From NCBI GenBank assembly GCA_947652605.1, contig OX393577.1:59420108-59484107 (forward strand): a stretch of 64,000 bases of DNA, read 5' to 3'. This document shows positions 42,991 through 55,563 of the stretch, piece by piece. The translations under genes and the position numbers were made by a program. How positions within the stretch are numbered: position 1 is the first letter of the stretch; each line of letters begins with the position of its first letter. This stretch comes from Elmis aenea (taxonomy: Eukaryota; Arthropoda; Insecta; Coleoptera; Elmidae). The notes beneath the pieces are model-generated. The model was not told where the DNA came from. It was given only the letters and a program-made list of their open reading frames with translations, and made no database searches.

Positions 42991-44521
42991 GCATGGCTTG
43001 TGCGGAGAATAGCTAGATCAGTTAGGAGATTTTCATGTCTTAATTTTTTTTTTTTTTTTTAAATTTTAAATTTATTAATAAATAAGCAATCTTCTGATGG
43101 AGAGCCGAGGGTCTTACAACTAGTTTCGATATTCTTCAACAAAAGATTTATTTTTGTGATCTTTGCTTTATTTCTTATTTTGTTCTGCGTTTCTTTTTAA
43201 TGTTTTAGCTGTAGTATATAATTATTTTTTAACTTGTTTCAGCTTCAATGAATATAAAATTGTAAACTCACTTTAAGAGATTGTTTTCCTCTCACTAAAC
43301 TAAATCTGTTATCTTAAAACTTCTTTACGGAATAAAAGTGGGTCCATCAACTTAAATACATCCACGTAAATGTTTAAACAGAAGAGTAACTTTAAATTGC
43401 TGGTTCAGTAACCATTTAGAACGTTAATTACCTGCTCATTATCACTTACATAGTTCGCGAATTGGGTTCTGGTTGGGCAATACAGCGTAAATAACCTACT
43501 CCACTAACATTTTGTCATTTCATCCACAATTTAAGAGCGCACACCAAAACAGAGCGACGCCAAAAGTAAAGTAAGTTGAACATGATTCGTCTGTTCTAAC
43601 TGTCAAGAATTCATAATCGGAAGAAACAAAAATGGGACAAGCGGTGAAAGTAAAAAATGCAGGTACAGTAAGCAACTGTACTTGTATATGTTACGGTTCC
43701 AACTGCCTTATATCGGTAACGATAAAGGCAAGACGACCGGCAAGCTCATTAATAACAGAAAAACTCAATGAAAACATTGATGGGTAACAGTTTCACGTTT
43801 AGTTGACGTGAAAGTATGTGAGCACTTATATTAGTGAAAAAGTTTTAAGATAAATCACGCAAAAACGAGGATATTTAAAAATCATTGCCTTTATAAGCAC
43901 GTATTAGACATTATTTGTTTTTAAAAACTTATTTGAAACTGGCTCGGACAAAATACTAAAAACCTACACAAAAACGAATTCCATTGTAATGAGATGATCA
44001 TAAACCAGTTTGAGATTCGATTTTTTTAATTGAAAAACCAAGGTTTTTGTGCGTTTAGGCGCATGCTTGTTTAAGTTACGTTTACATTAATTGATTTTCA
44101 GTTAACTCATTTGCTGGAAGTCAATAGACGTTTTTTTATTATTTAGAAACGATGATTTTAGGACTTTGTTGTTGATTTAATGTATTTCATTAAAAAACAC
44201 CGATATTGATTGTGTTACTTCATTATTATTGTTGTGTATCAGTAAATAAACATGTTGGTACTTTTTTTTATAATAATGAAGCAGAGTGAAACCATAAAAC
44301 TGGATAGGAATTAAAACATTAAAATAACTTAAACATGCAAAACGAAATAACACGAATCATTTAAATCAGTTAAGTATTTTTGTTACTTTATATATTTTTG
44401 AGCTTTAAATTTTAATTAAAGTGTTTTTTAGTTACGCTAGTATTACTAAAAATATTAGTATTTTGTGAAAAATAGCATTACTGAAATCTCCGTTTTGTAC
44501 AAACAACTGTAATTCTATTCG
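42991..44521. other. Intergenic DNA, mostly unique
   Basis: No repeat ends or gene. There is a poly-T run at about 43047-43064. The segment 43440-43760 is less AT-rich and could be regulatory, but nothing specific is visible. Confidence 0.45.
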
Positions 44522-44789
44522 CAGGGTCGGCAACGTGGCGCTCGGTGAGATTTTTATGCGCCCTCACTATACTACACAGTACGCACTACGCACATACAGT
44601 GTTAGGAAATCAGTTCTATGGTACGCTCATAGGCATTGTTAACAGACCGAAATGTTCGAATTTGAACCTTATGTATTACGTTTATAAGGCCACTACTACT
44701 ATAATATTTTGGAGTTTTTTTTCGGGTGCCCTCCAATAACTTTTGAACTTATATTGCACCTTTATTGAAAAAAAGGTTGCCGACCCCTG
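44522..44789. mobile_element. hAT MITE with CAGGGTCGGCAAC ends
   Basis: The left tip CAGGGTCGGCAACGTGGCGC and right tip GGTTGCCGACCCCTG are inverted. The flanks TTCTATTCG and TTCTATTG match with one missing base, consistent with an 8-bp duplication. It is 268 bp and non-coding. Confidence 0.85.
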
Positions 44790-45369
44790 TTCTATTGTAT
44801 TGTACTTTTTACCTTAAAAATGACTACTAGTTAATGTTTTAACTACAGAAAATTGTTATTTTCTGTAGCAGATAAATTTTAGCAATATTATCCTTTATAT
44901 GTTACTAATAATCAATAACATATCTTCAGGGTGCCCCAGATTTTTGGTTTTAGAAATGATTCAACATGCCTTATATATTTTGAAACTGTCAAAAAACTGC
45001 ATACCTTGGCAAAAAACTGTGGTTAAAATGTTGGTTTATTTTACAATCACGTTAAACAGCTTTGTTTTAAACGGTCTGGCACTAGTTTTTGTAAAGATCC
45101 GAAAAAATGTTGTTGTTTTTTGCAGTCAAATTAATATTTTAATACTTTAAAAGCTTTTTCTAGAAGAATGTCCAAATTTTTAAGGTATTAATAGGCTATG
45201 AACAGATATATTGTGCCAAAACAACAGTTTGTAGTGACATTATTTTGACTTTTAAAACTAAATGAAATAGTATATTGTGATCAACTTTGAATATCGAGAA
45301 AATCTGGTACCTACAGAGATATTAACTCTCACTTATGCAACGAGTTTTCATTTAATAATGTATAATGTT
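44790..45369. other. Intergenic DNA
   Basis: A solitary CAGGGTGCCCCAG near 44927 may be one tip of a CAGGGTG element. No gene. Confidence 0.4.
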
Positions 45370-45488
45370 TGTTGTTCCTCTACACTGTATGGTAGAAGAG
45401 GAACGGATAAATAAATAAAATAAAATAAATAAAATAAAATAAATAAAATAAAATAAATAAAATAAAATAAATAAAAAAAATAAAATAA
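45370..45488 (+). repeat. Retroelement-type 3' tail: hairpin plus (AAATAAAATA)n
   Basis: GTTCCTCT and AGAGGAAC form a stem around 45374-45402. It is immediately followed by an AAATA/AAATAAAATA tandem run to about 45488. Several LINE clades end in a stem-loop and a short tandem tail; no coding part is recognisable upstream. Confidence 0.5.
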
Positions 45489-46873
45489 TTTTTGTTATTT
45501 TTAAAAATTAACAATGGTTTGATCTTTAAACACCATGTATTTGATGTTATGTATATAATATAAAAAAATGATATTAGTACCTTCCTTCAACTTTTCTAAC
45601 TCTAATAAAGCATATAAACAAATGTAAAGTACATTTTGTAAGAATTTGCTAACTGCAAATTTTTATGTAGTAGTTATTTAATTTATGCTTCATCGATTAA
45701 AATTGGTTGTTTTCTATGAATGCCGTATTTGATTTTATGTAGATATTGTACAAATAATTGTATTTACAAATGCAGCATAACAAAATGAGCAGTTGTTAAA
45801 GTAATGTTAAAAATGCAGGATTAGCTTACTCTCAAAATTGTTCCAGAGAAAGGCAATTAAATACAACCTATACTGGCTCGAGAAACGTAACATGGTTGTT
45901 TTAATTGGGTACCTAAAATTATGAAATTTTTCAATAGACAACTTCACTAAAAAGTTATTTTGACATTTAAAAATTTAGTTACAATGTTTTTGTGTAAAGA
46001 CTTTTGTAAAGACAATTTAGTTTACGTTAAACCATCTTATCTTATCTTAATTGCCGTTTTTAACCCCAAACAATTTAAAGTTTACTTGCGTCTACATAAA
46101 TCAACGCAACTTTTTACAGTTTAGAGAAGGTAAAAGGCCTCATTATTCAAAGAAACCGATTACGCTCCTGCAAATTGCAAAGCAAGTAGAAACACATTCA
46201 CCACTAAGAGATAAGTTGGAAATAAATGCATTTACATTTGCATTTTACAAGTTATATTTGCATTTTGCCTGCTAATCATGAACTTAACCACACATATACT
46301 TAAACTGTTTAACATAATTTTATCTCGTTCTTATTTGTTTATAAACTTCTAAAAGCCATAGGAACTAATTTCATTTCTAACGGTGAACTAGTTAATTTTT
46401 TGAGAGCGCAAGTCGTTCAGGCTAATTTTCTTACATTGGTAATACTGACCTTCCAAAAAAGTATCTAATATAAGGCAACAGGAAGATAGATTTTCTATTG
46501 TTCTTGAACTAGGCTATAAGAAATGTAAAAGGATGGCAGTGATTATATGGAGTCATTAGTCGTATTTTAACGGATACAGAAAGTTTCATTTTCACCTAAA
46601 TTTCAAATTAAAAAAGATTTATTTTGTCTAAATTGGTGAGTGGTGAGTACCTAAAAAACCATGCTTTCATTTTTACAGAACTACTTAATACTTTTATTTT
46701 CAAAATACCTCTTTTTCATCTTACTACTAATTTGGGTATTTATATTGTGGTACTTTGTTAACGTTCTTGGCACCAACAACGTTTTAAAAAATAACTTAAT
46801 ACTTGAATAAAAGTTCTAAAGTCTTACACTTTTGAATTAAAATTTAATTTCCTAGACAACACATCAACAATAA
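45489..46873. other. AT-rich intergenic DNA, no gene seen
   Basis: A 74-codon frame at 46051-46275 shows no family features. Confidence 0.45.
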
Positions 46874-47190
46874 AAAAAATTCACTAATTATTTCTTTTAT
46901 AACAACATAGTAAGAATATATAATAAAGTACCTAAAGAATATAAAACTCGTACTAATAAAAAATTTATAAGGGAATTGAAAAGATATCTAGCTCCGTATA
47001 AACTAAAAGAGTTTATAGGCGTAAAGTAGGCAGTAGTGGGCTTGTTTGTAAAATTTTATCACTTGTGTGACATAGGTTTTAAGTTAGTTTTTTTAAGTTT
47101 TTAAATTCGTATAAAGATCTGTGTAGTGCATTGACCTGTTCTATATCTGAATGATACCACGGAATAAAGAATTTATTATTATTATTATTA
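46874..47190 (+). pseudogene. LINE 3' end: RT C-terminus and (TTA)n tail
   Basis: The frame from 46874 reads NNIVRIYNKVPKEYKT, then KKFIRELKRYLAPYKL and a stop at 47027-47029. The 'NxLP...F.xxLKxYL' ending is typical of CR1/Jockey-like ORF2 C-termini. About 140 bp of 3' UTR leads to ATTATTATTATTATTATTATT-type tail (shorter units) at 47169-47190. It is strongly 5' truncated. Confidence 0.7.
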
Positions 47191-47439
47191 TTGTTTGCTG
47201 GATATATCATTTTTTGCATGTGTTAACCCCAAAACACTAAATTTCATTCATGTTTGAAGAGGTTCATTACCCTTAACTACTTAATTTTTTAATCTAATAT
47301 TTATTTATTTGCTTAAAAAGGCCATTTATAAAACAAATACCGACTTATAAAATATCGCAGCAACGAGTATACAACAAAGAATGTACAAAAGTACATACAA
47401 AAAGTTATTTAATCCAGAATAAAACCGTACACACCTATG
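47191..47439. other. Short intergenic gap
   Basis: Nothing recognisable before the next element. Confidence 0.4.
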
Positions 47440-47441
47440 TA

Positions 47442-48490
47442 CAGGGTGGTCCAAATTCGATGGGATTACATGGGTATCTCGCTTAATATTCAAGATAAAG
47501 AAACGGTTAAATTACCAAAAATGTTCAGACAAACTCAGAACAGTTCTCAAATATATTTTATCGTTTCGAGTTTTTAAATTATTAGAAAAAAATATATTTT
47601 TTGTTGTATTAATAATGTGTCATATCTCCGTTTTGAAGCTTTAGTTGGCTATGCCATATATCAATTCCTTATTTTCTTCTCAATCCAAATATATTGAGGG
47701 TTGATGTACTTATTTTTAATAATACGCAAGTTACGAACGATTTTTAGTTCTTTTGTTTTAAGAAAAACATAGTAGGCTGTGAAAACAGAAACAAAATAAG
47801 GTGTAAAATCTTTTAAAACTCATGTGGTACAAGTTACTAAGGTTTTTTTAGAATTTGTATTGAAGACATAGAATAAACAACAATATACTACATAAATTCT
47901 AAATCTGACTATATTGTTGTTATCTTATGTTCAAATATTCATAGTGTTTATCTCTACAACAAATTAAAAAACTTTCGTAACTTGTACCACATGAGTTTTG
48001 AAAGGTTTTACAACTTGTTTTTTTTTCACAGCCTGCTGTTTTTCTTTAAAAAAAAAACAAACTAAGAAACCTTCGTAACTTAACTATTATTGAAAATAAC
48101 TACATCAACCCTTAAATATTTGGAATAAGAAAAAAGCAAGGAATTTAAATAGCCCATGGCCAATTATAGCTTCCATTTAAAAAAAAAGTAAGTTTGTGCC
48201 ATAACTTTTTAACGGCAAGCGTAATTTTTTTTTCAGTATCATCAATTTTTACATCAATATATTAAACAATAATCTTTTTTGATATTTACAATAACGGAGA
48301 TATGACACATTATTATTATGAACAAAAAAAAATCTAACAGGTAACTCAAAAATCGGAAATGATAAAATATTATTGATAAAGGTTCTGAGTTTGTCTTAAA
48401 AAACTACACATTTTTAGTAATTGAACCGTTTCTCTATTTTGAATATTAAGTGAGATACCCAAGTAATCCCATCGAATTTGGACCACCCTG
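47442..48490. mobile_element. Family I element, full copy with both tips
   Basis: It begins CAGGGTGGTCCAAATTCGAT and ends with the inverse, with TA on both sides. Arms are mirrored through GTACAAGTTACTAAGGTTTT / its inverse around 47840 and 47970. A GGGTATCTCG box lies about 30 nt inside each tip. This copy defines the family; other copies are at 1-41, 3360-3930, 24450-25349 and 26835-27905. Confidence 0.9.
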
Positions 48491-48615
48491 TACGAAATAT
48501 ATCATCTTATAACTTAAAATATATCCAAAAATTTACAAATCGTGTTCCTTAAAGCAAAAAATAAATTAGAATGGAACCGATTTAGTTATCAGTTGTCACC
48601 CAGTATACCTCATAT

Positions 48616-49468
48616 CAAAGCCTACTAGAGGGGGGGTCGAAGGGCTACATCCCCGGGCCCCCTGTCTGAGGGTCTCCCAATTTTTTTTTTTTTTTTTTAT
48701 ATGCATTTTAACGGCAAACTACAAATAAACTACAAAATATGTTTTTTTGTTATTCCAAATAATATTGTTTGTGTTTTTATATAAAACAAAATTCTTCGTT
48801 TATATTCAGGGCTCGAAACCGAAAAAAATTTTGGTTAACGGTTAACCGAAATCGAGAACTTTATTTTTATAACGGTTTTTGTTGAAAAACCGGTTTTGTT
48901 CGTAAAAAAGCGGTTTAGTGTAAAAAACCGATTTAAATTATAAACCGGTTTAAGAAACCGGTTAAATTAACCGGTTTTTAAAATTATTTAGATTATGAAA
49001 AGATATTATTTATTTATAATTTTATAATAAATGTACAATCAAGCTTTCAGCAATGACTTCTGGTAAACTAATCGCATTTAATTCAGTTTCTGTACTTTTC
49101 ATCGTAGTTTTTATTAAAAAAAGATGTTAAAAAAACGGTTTTTTAATATTTTGGTTAAAGGTTACCGGTTTTTTTACCTTTAAAAATAACGGTTTCGGTT
49201 TCGGTTAAAAATCACTTTTTATGACAAAAAATAACGGTTAACCGGTTTTTTAAACCGGTTTAAAAAACCGGTTTCATGCCCTGTTTATATTACGTTCAAT
49301 GTAGATAAAGTAAATAAAATAATTTAAAAAATTGAGATGTGAATTAAAGCGATTCGCGCGCTGGCCAGCACAAAAGTTACCACGTTTTTTTTGCTCTTCA
49401 GAGTTTTTCATTCACAAGGGCCCCCAAATTTTAACTTCCTCGGCGGGCCCCCTCTTACCTCTAAGAGG
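48616..49468. mobile_element. hAT-type element with GC-rich ends, split by another hAT MITE
   Basis: The left end CAAAGCCTACTAGAGGGG and right end CCTCTTACCTCTAAGAGG are inverted, with GGGCCCCC blocks inside both. The flanks CCTCATAT (48608-48615) and CCTCATAC (49469-49476) differ at one base. Its subterminal sequence resembles the 5714-7230 element. Confidence 0.7.
48807..49283. mobile_element. hAT MITE made of AACCGGTT repeats, perfect 8-bp duplication
   Basis: Tips CAGGGCTCGAAACCG and CCGGTTTCATGCCCTG are flanked by TTTATATT at 48799-48806 and 49284-49291. The body is crowded with AAACCGGTTT-type palindromes, more than ten in 477 bp. Non-coding. Confidence 0.92.
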
Positions 49469-49476
49469 CCTCATAC

Positions 49477-49972
49477 CACTTTATTTAATAATAACGATAA
49501 AAGAGCTTAATTTTAAAAATATTTTATGTCCCTGGTATTCACCAGCCTTGACACCTCTTGGTTGCTTCGTACTCGATATAAAAAATTTTAATCCTAGCCA
49601 GACAAAATATTGTTGTAAAAAATACATCACCTAGAACTAGATCAATACCTATTTGCAAAGATAGTATAAAACTTTTTTTATTATGGAAGTGGAGAGATCA
49701 CCGAGAAGATTGACGACGTGTATCGAGATTGGAAAGACTATTATAGAAGGATCACGTATGTGAATAAAAAATGGTTCATGAAAATAAGATCACTTTCCAC
49801 TCAAGCGCCCTCTAAGTAAACTTTGAAATCAAACATCGTTTAGAAGACGTATTTTTAGAGGTATCGCTACCAAATTTGGATGTGTAATCGTTGCATGTTC
49901 GTTTAATAATAATGAACAATGAACTGATTCACTGACACAAGAAAATATTCGACCAAATATGTGTAGGTGTCA
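49477..49972. other. Intergenic DNA
   Basis: No gene or repeat recognised; unique by eye. Confidence 0.4.
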
Positions 49973-50422
49973 TGTAACGGGCCACGGTAAGAAGGAAGCC
50001 GCAGGCTCGGTCAAGGCAAAACTATGGCCTTGTACCTCTAGACTCTGCCGACCTACTTTTAGGTACTTTCAGGAAACATAAGTCTGATTCTATATCTTTC
50101 TCATTATACATAATTATAGTAAAGTGGCCGTAAAAAAACTAACAGGCTATTTGTAATAAAACGAGACATTTAATTTTTATGAGTTGCATAATTATACACC
50201 GAACGTTAGAACGATGCGTTTTATATACTTTATCTGTAACAGATTCGTGATGTAATATAATTAAACCAGTTTTTAGGCCATGCGCTACGAATAACGACTT
50301 ACAAGAATGAATAAAAGTGTTGTCTATTAACTATCCTGATTTTTTTTCGTCGCCGTAAAGTTCTTTATTATTTAAATAAAAAGTTAAGCGCGGATTACAA
50401 ACCTGAGACGTTGCCCGTTAAC
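49973..50422 (+). mobile_element. Possible solo LTR
   Basis: It starts TGTAACGGGCCACGG and ends GCCCGTTAACG, which form an imperfect inverted pair as in many Gypsy LTRs. An AATAAA lies at about 50310. I see no target duplication and no second LTR, primer site or coding region, so this is tentative. Confidence 0.35.
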
Positions 50423-50474
50423 GTAAAATAAAAAACAATAATTTTAAAGCACACTTAGATGTTGTTATTGGGTT

Positions 50475-51109
50475 AATTTATTCTATTTAGTCATGAATCC
50501 TTCAACTATTAGGTGTAGGACTGTTGAATTGTGTTGTGACCCATCCATCCCAGCTGTCTTGTATTTTTGTTTCAACTGATTTTATCTTTAATTGTTCTCT
50601 AAATGTTTCGTTTCTGATTCTATCTTTTTTTGGATTTTCCTTGAATTTTTCTTAGAAGCCTCATTTCTGCTGCATTCACTCGGCCACTATTTTTATTTGT
50701 GAGTGTCCACGTTTCACTTCCGTATAAAAGTACCGGAGTTACTACCTTTTTAACCACTTCCACTTTTGTTCGTTCTGGGATTTCTTTATTTCCAAAAAAT
50801 GTTGTTCTTAAACTGTTAAATATTCTTCCCACATTTCCTGTCCTTTCCCTTATTTCCTTGTCCATTCCTCCATTTTTCTCTGTGATCACTCCTCTAAATA
50901 TTTAAAGCTTTCTACCTGTTCCAACATAAGCCCATTTAAAGTGATGTTATGCCCTTTGTTCTCTGTTGTAACGATCATAGTTTTATTTTTTTCGGTATTC
51001 ATTTTCATATCAATTTTTTCCAACTCCAGGTTAAGAGTTTCTAGATTATGTTGCAGATTTTTTTCTGTTTCCGCGACTAAGACCATGTCGCCTGCGAACA
51101 TAAGCTCAG
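50475..51109 (-). pseudogene. 5'-truncated RTE-like LINE, minus strand, 9-bp target duplication
   Basis: Two minus-strand frames give ELMFAGDMVLVAETEKN (the catalytic Y/F-A-D-D box altered to FAGD) with the following RT thumb, and then MDKEIRERTGNVGRIFNSLR through VLLYGSETWTLT to AAEMRLLRKIQGK. The 'YGSETWTL' and 'RxLRxIxG' motifs mark RTE-type C-terminal regions. The direct repeat TATTGGGTT flanks it (50466-50474 and 51110-51118). The 3' portion is shortened compared with the related copy at 55695-57218. The altered catalytic box and frameshift exclude activity. Confidence 0.82.
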
Positions 51110-51118
51110 TATTGGGTT

Positions 51119-52077
51119 TATAACACTCTAAAACTTGCAAATTGAAATGTACAAGAAAACGATAAAATTCTAAGCTGAATGAAACAAGAAAAAATATAAA
51201 AAAATTATTGAGAACAAATAATAATGGAATAAAATATAAACGATAGCAATAGTTCTGATTTAGTATTCTAACCGTCATTGAACATTTATGTTAGTATTAG
51301 GCCACAAATGCAAAAAAATCTCAAAATAAACTATTGAATAGCACAGTGTTCATCTAATAAATTAAAAAACAACACGAGCAGATTAAAAACACAGAAACAT
51401 TTCAAAAACTAAATCAAGTAGTGCATGAAGTACTTATGCAGTATTAAATAAATTGTCTACAAATCCTGATTAATCTTAAGGTATATCCTGTTAACTTTGA
51501 CATCAAAAATGTACCAGAAATTACTATCATCTTAAATATCTCGTTTGTTGTTAAAAATAATCGCAAAAACCTTATGTATTATAAAATCACTAGAAAGTCT
51601 GCCTGGAACGACATAAAAACATATTTCAAATGTGAATGAATATTAAATAGCGTAATTTAGTTTTTTTCCAAATCAGATAGTAACTTTTCTTACTCCTTAG
51701 GTAAAGTAAATCGCGTTATACTGACACCTTATAGCTTTATACAATTTTTTCCGAGAAAAATGTCAAATATTACGTGCCTAAATGAGACTTTGTAACAAAA
51801 AGTTTCTATTAAATCCAAAACATATTTTTCTTAACTCCTACTTACGCAATGGGGTCGTCTTGTAAAACCTACTGGTGATCAATTTTTTTTGGAAAAAATA
51901 TTAGTAAACGTGTTTGGAATATTTTCTTTTGTACAATTTTATGTAGCTTTTTTCGCCATGAGAATTATTTTACAGAGTTCCGGATACACCAATGCTGGAT
52001 TCTCTATAGTATATTATAGTATATATAGTATATTAAACAACGGATAATTTTTAATAGGAATATTTTTATTTTTAAGA
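51119..52077. other. AT-rich intergenic DNA, no gene seen
   Basis: Short TATAGTATA direct repeats occur near 52008-52035. Otherwise nothing. Confidence 0.45.
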
Positions 52078-52411
52078 TTACAGATAAGCTGCTTCCAAAT
52101 TCTTTGTTATAATAATATAACCCAAAACTCTAATATTCATAATCCAACCAGAAACTGTAAAGACTTTAAATTGCCATTAAGGACACGAAATTACACTCAA
52201 AATTCTGTATTTTATAAAAGACTGAAATTTTATAACGATCTCACAAGCGAACTTAAAAATTAAACAAATGTTGTGAGGTTTAGCTGTAAGCTTAGTAGTT
52301 ATATTAAGGAAAAACTTTAAATTTTTATTTATTTATAGAGGGAAGTTATAAAATGTAAACAAAATTAGCAAATCGCTAAATAAATTACATTATTATTATT
52401 ATTATTATTAT
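52078..52411 (+). pseudogene. LINE 3' end: RT C-terminus and (ATT)n tail
   Basis: The frame reads NIHNPTRNCKDFKLPLRTRN, then FYKRLKFYNDLTSELKN and an in-frame TAA (52261-52263), and continues in frame as TNVVRFSCKLSSYIKEKL to TAA (52318-52320). This is a CR1/Jockey-like ORF2 C-terminus with one premature stop. A 3' UTR and an ATT microsatellite (52391-52411) follow. It is of the same general type as 46874-47190 but not closely similar in sequence. Confidence 0.7.
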
Positions 52412-52641
52412 TTTTGTTTAGGTAATAATATATGAGAGGTGCTGGGGGTAGTTTGAAAACATCTGAAATATTGAAGATGATAATAACCACTGGGATTGAT
52501 ACGATGTTTCTCGAAAAACAAATGTTTCATTTCCAAAATTCAAAGACATATTTCGACTTCATTTTTTTTCAAAAGCTTCCAGTACGTCGTTTCGCCTTCC
52601 ACTATATCTTTGTCAAAAACAAATTAGACTTTAATGTATTC

Positions 52642-53155
52642 AAGCAGTTACAAATAGAAGACAACTGTGTTTGGAAGCGGGGGGCGGTCACTTTGAGTAC
52701 CCATTAAAGTCTAATTTTTTATATCGACGTTTATTATTTGTTTTAATTTTTATAAAAAATAACTTTTTTATACATTTCCATTGATAGTTATAGTATAATT
52801 TTTAAAATTTGATCGTTTTTTGTTATGTTAAATAGACCGTTTGCTATAATTTAAAAAAACTTTGAACTGATTTTTTTCGAAAATTTTCTTATGTATGCAT
52901 ACTTTTTTAATACATGGTTGGATTCAGAATTAAATTTTCTATCCGAATCAACAAAAAAATGTATACTACGTTATTTAAAAAAAAAACAGTTGCCTATCGC
53001 GGATTTGACATACCTACCTACGTCATTGTAAAGATAACAAATGCACATCACTTAATAGAGAATTTGTCGCCGTTTCCAAAAATATAAGGTTTGTTGAGGT
53101 TATTTTCAATAATTAAAAAGTTATAGGGGTGCGACAGTCAAACTAAATCACGCGG
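52642..53155. mobile_element. Foldback element A, copy 2, one arm only
   Basis: It matches the right half of copy 1 from AGCAGTTACA through GACAACTGTGTTTGGAAG to CAGTCAAACTAAATCACGCGG at 53155. The left arm is missing. It is interrupted near 52680 by about 30 unrelated bases. Confidence 0.8.
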
Positions 53156-53159
53156 TATA

Positions 53160-53634
53160 CAGGGTGTTTGAAATTCGAGTTTAAGCATGCGGATCTCGCT
53201 TATTATAATAGCTAGAGTATAGGTTTACACTTGGCAAAGTCGCTAAATTCGATGATCATTTATAATCCGAAGAGTAATCGGAAATATCTCAAACGGTATC
53301 AGAGGAAATTAGGAAAAACCTGAAAACACGATTTTTAAAAATCGTCTACGATTCCTTTGAAAAATAAGATATTTCCAATGTGTAAAAGCATTACCTGAGC
53401 AACTTTTTAAGCCGAATCGAATGATAATCAATAATATTTTTGTAGGTCGATTCGTTTTTGATTCATGACAACTAACTCTATTTTTTCTGGCGGGCGCAAT
53501 TTTTTTAATTTACATAATCAAATAGATTTTTTTCTCTAAATTCATTAATTTATAACACTTGGTATTTTACTTCTACATTGATAAATAAGCGAGATCCCCA
53601 TGTTTCAATTCAAATCTTAAACACAACGTCCTTG
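53160..53634. mobile_element. TIR element M, adjacent to A copy 2
   Basis: It begins CAGGGTGTTTGAAATTCGAG after TA, immediately at the tip of element A. The right end ATAAGCGAGATCCCCATGTT ... AAACACAACGTCCTTG is its diverged inverse. The GATCTCGCTTATTATAA box near the tip is shared with element K. Confidence 0.7.
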
Positions 53635-53654
53635 CAAAAACTGATTTTTTATTT

Positions 53655-53722
53655 TCCCGACACACCTGGAGGATGCTCCCGACACACTAGTGTGCCGCGA
53701 TACACAGGTTGAAAAACAATGC
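53655..53722 (-). mobile_element. Isolated hAT-type right end
   Basis: GACACACTAGTGTGCCGCGA followed by CACAGGTTGAAAAACAATG corresponds to a common hAT terminus (CAGTGTTTCTCAACCTG... read in reverse). No partner end found. Confidence 0.4.
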
Positions 53723-54622
53723 GTTTAACTGTTTGTTATAGGTATTTCATGAAATTATTTTATAGAAAAATGGATTACACGCATTAATGTTAACATAATC
53801 TCTCTAAAAAAAAATTGTCGTACCCATCTACAAGTTCTTTTTTCGGTAAATATTTCCAAAAGAAAACTGTGTTTACTTTCCTCAGAACAAAGTCATAGTT
53901 CACAGTAAACATATTGAACAACATTTTCAAAGTCATTTTTCACCAAATCCCCATTTCAAGTTTATAGTACCTACCACAAATGTTTGCTTATCAATTGAAT
54001 TGTAGCAGTTCTAAGGCTGCAAGTTCTTACTTTGCATATAAGTGTATATTTCAGCTCAAGTGGTTTGTGGACAGAGGTCTGTTAAGTACATAAAAGTATC
54101 GGTATGTCCGCATCGTGGAATTCATTCTGTAGGTCAGTGTTTTAAAGACAGTAAGTTACTGTCACATTTCTGAACAGCTTAATCCACAATAAACATTAAA
54201 ATTCACCGTTTATTTAATTTAATAATTATTATATGGCCAGTTTTAGTCATGTGCCACTTTTGATTTTTTGATATTTATTAGCGCACAGTGCATAAATTAT
54301 TTTGCGACGCTGCTTAAACGGTTTTAATTACTCCATTATAAGTAACTACCAAAACAGTCATATCTGTGTCATTACTTCAACGGTACTTTTTAGAGGCGAA
54401 GTTTACGATTATTATTTCCCAGAAAAACCGCATAAGATTATAATTAATCGGCATGAAAATACAAAATTAAGTTGTGCGACTTATACAGAGTGTTTAATAC
54501 GTAACGCTTACCATAATAAATTGAAAACCCAGCTAGTATGATCTATGAATAGTTTTTTCAACATATCACAGCAAAAAAAATGAAACAAACTCGGTTAAAG
54601 TCACAACATTTTTACTTATAGT
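53723..54622. other. Intergenic DNA, no gene seen
   Basis: A 79-codon frame at 54302-54541 shows no recognisable motif. Confidence 0.45.
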
Positions 54623-54624
54623 TA

Positions 54625-55563
54625 GAGTAAAGTGCCCTAATATGGAATACTTTTTTGTATTCGGCAATAATATTCACATTTATTCAACAAAATTTTGCAA
54701 AACAAATTATAAGGAATTTGTAATAAATACGCAACACATTACTCGAATTCTGGTACGATATTACGCTAGATATTTCTTATATAGCTATTTTTTTTTAAAT
54801 GTTACTACTATTCCATATTAAGCTCCCGGGGAACCTAATATGGAATACTAGGGGTTCTTAATATGGGATATAGAATTATATAGGAAATATACATTAAAAT
54901 TAACAACTGCTCATAGATTAATCTTTTATTTCTTTCTGATTTGCATTATTACTTAAACCAAACCAAAACTCTGTTATTTATGTAAATTAAATTATAATTC
55001 AAGTGTCATTCGAACTAAATGTTGATAATTTATTTATTTTTTACAGGTAGGACAATAGAATTGTTTTTTTGGGTATTTTGCACATTTTTCGTCTGCCCAT
55101 TTCTGACACTTTTAACACTGAACCCATATTGCTGTACTTAGTGACCATAATCATATTTATTAAAAGGCACCTCTATGTATTCCATATTAGGCATCAATGC
55201 GACATTTCAAAAATCGGTATATGTAAAACATGAAATGGCCTCAATCAAAATTTTGGTCTATTTAATTGTAATGTAAAGGCTCATGCTAAATAAACATGCA
55301 ATAAATTATTTTATATCATTTACCCTAGCATATAATATTTTGCACTGAAAGATTTAGCCTAAAACTCAGTAGCACGTCAAAAATATATTTGAATCTGTTA
55401 TGTAATCTAGTGAATATTTTTTAACTATTTTACATTTGGGAATGTGTGATCAATGTACAAATAGTTACATAACATATACTTTTCAACAGATATCGCTTAT
55501 TCATTGTCATAAAACTGATGTATTCCATAATAGGTAACTGTTCCATATTAGGGCACTTTACTC
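54625..55563. mobile_element. TA-flanked TIR element (GAGTAAAGTGCCC), mariner-type MITE
   Basis: The left tip GAGTAAAGTGCCCTAATATG and its inverse at 55563 are flanked by TA (54623-54624, 55564-55565). The phrase 'TATGGAATAC / CCATATTAG' recurs inside (54835-54870, 55170-55185, 55520-55550). There is no transposase. It lies at the left border of the second hAT copy and may have removed that copy's left tip. Confidence 0.8.

Noticed and set aside
47442..48490. Family I as a coding transposon
   Set aside because: The arms pair through the element and no frame longer than about 60 codons is present; it is non-autonomous.
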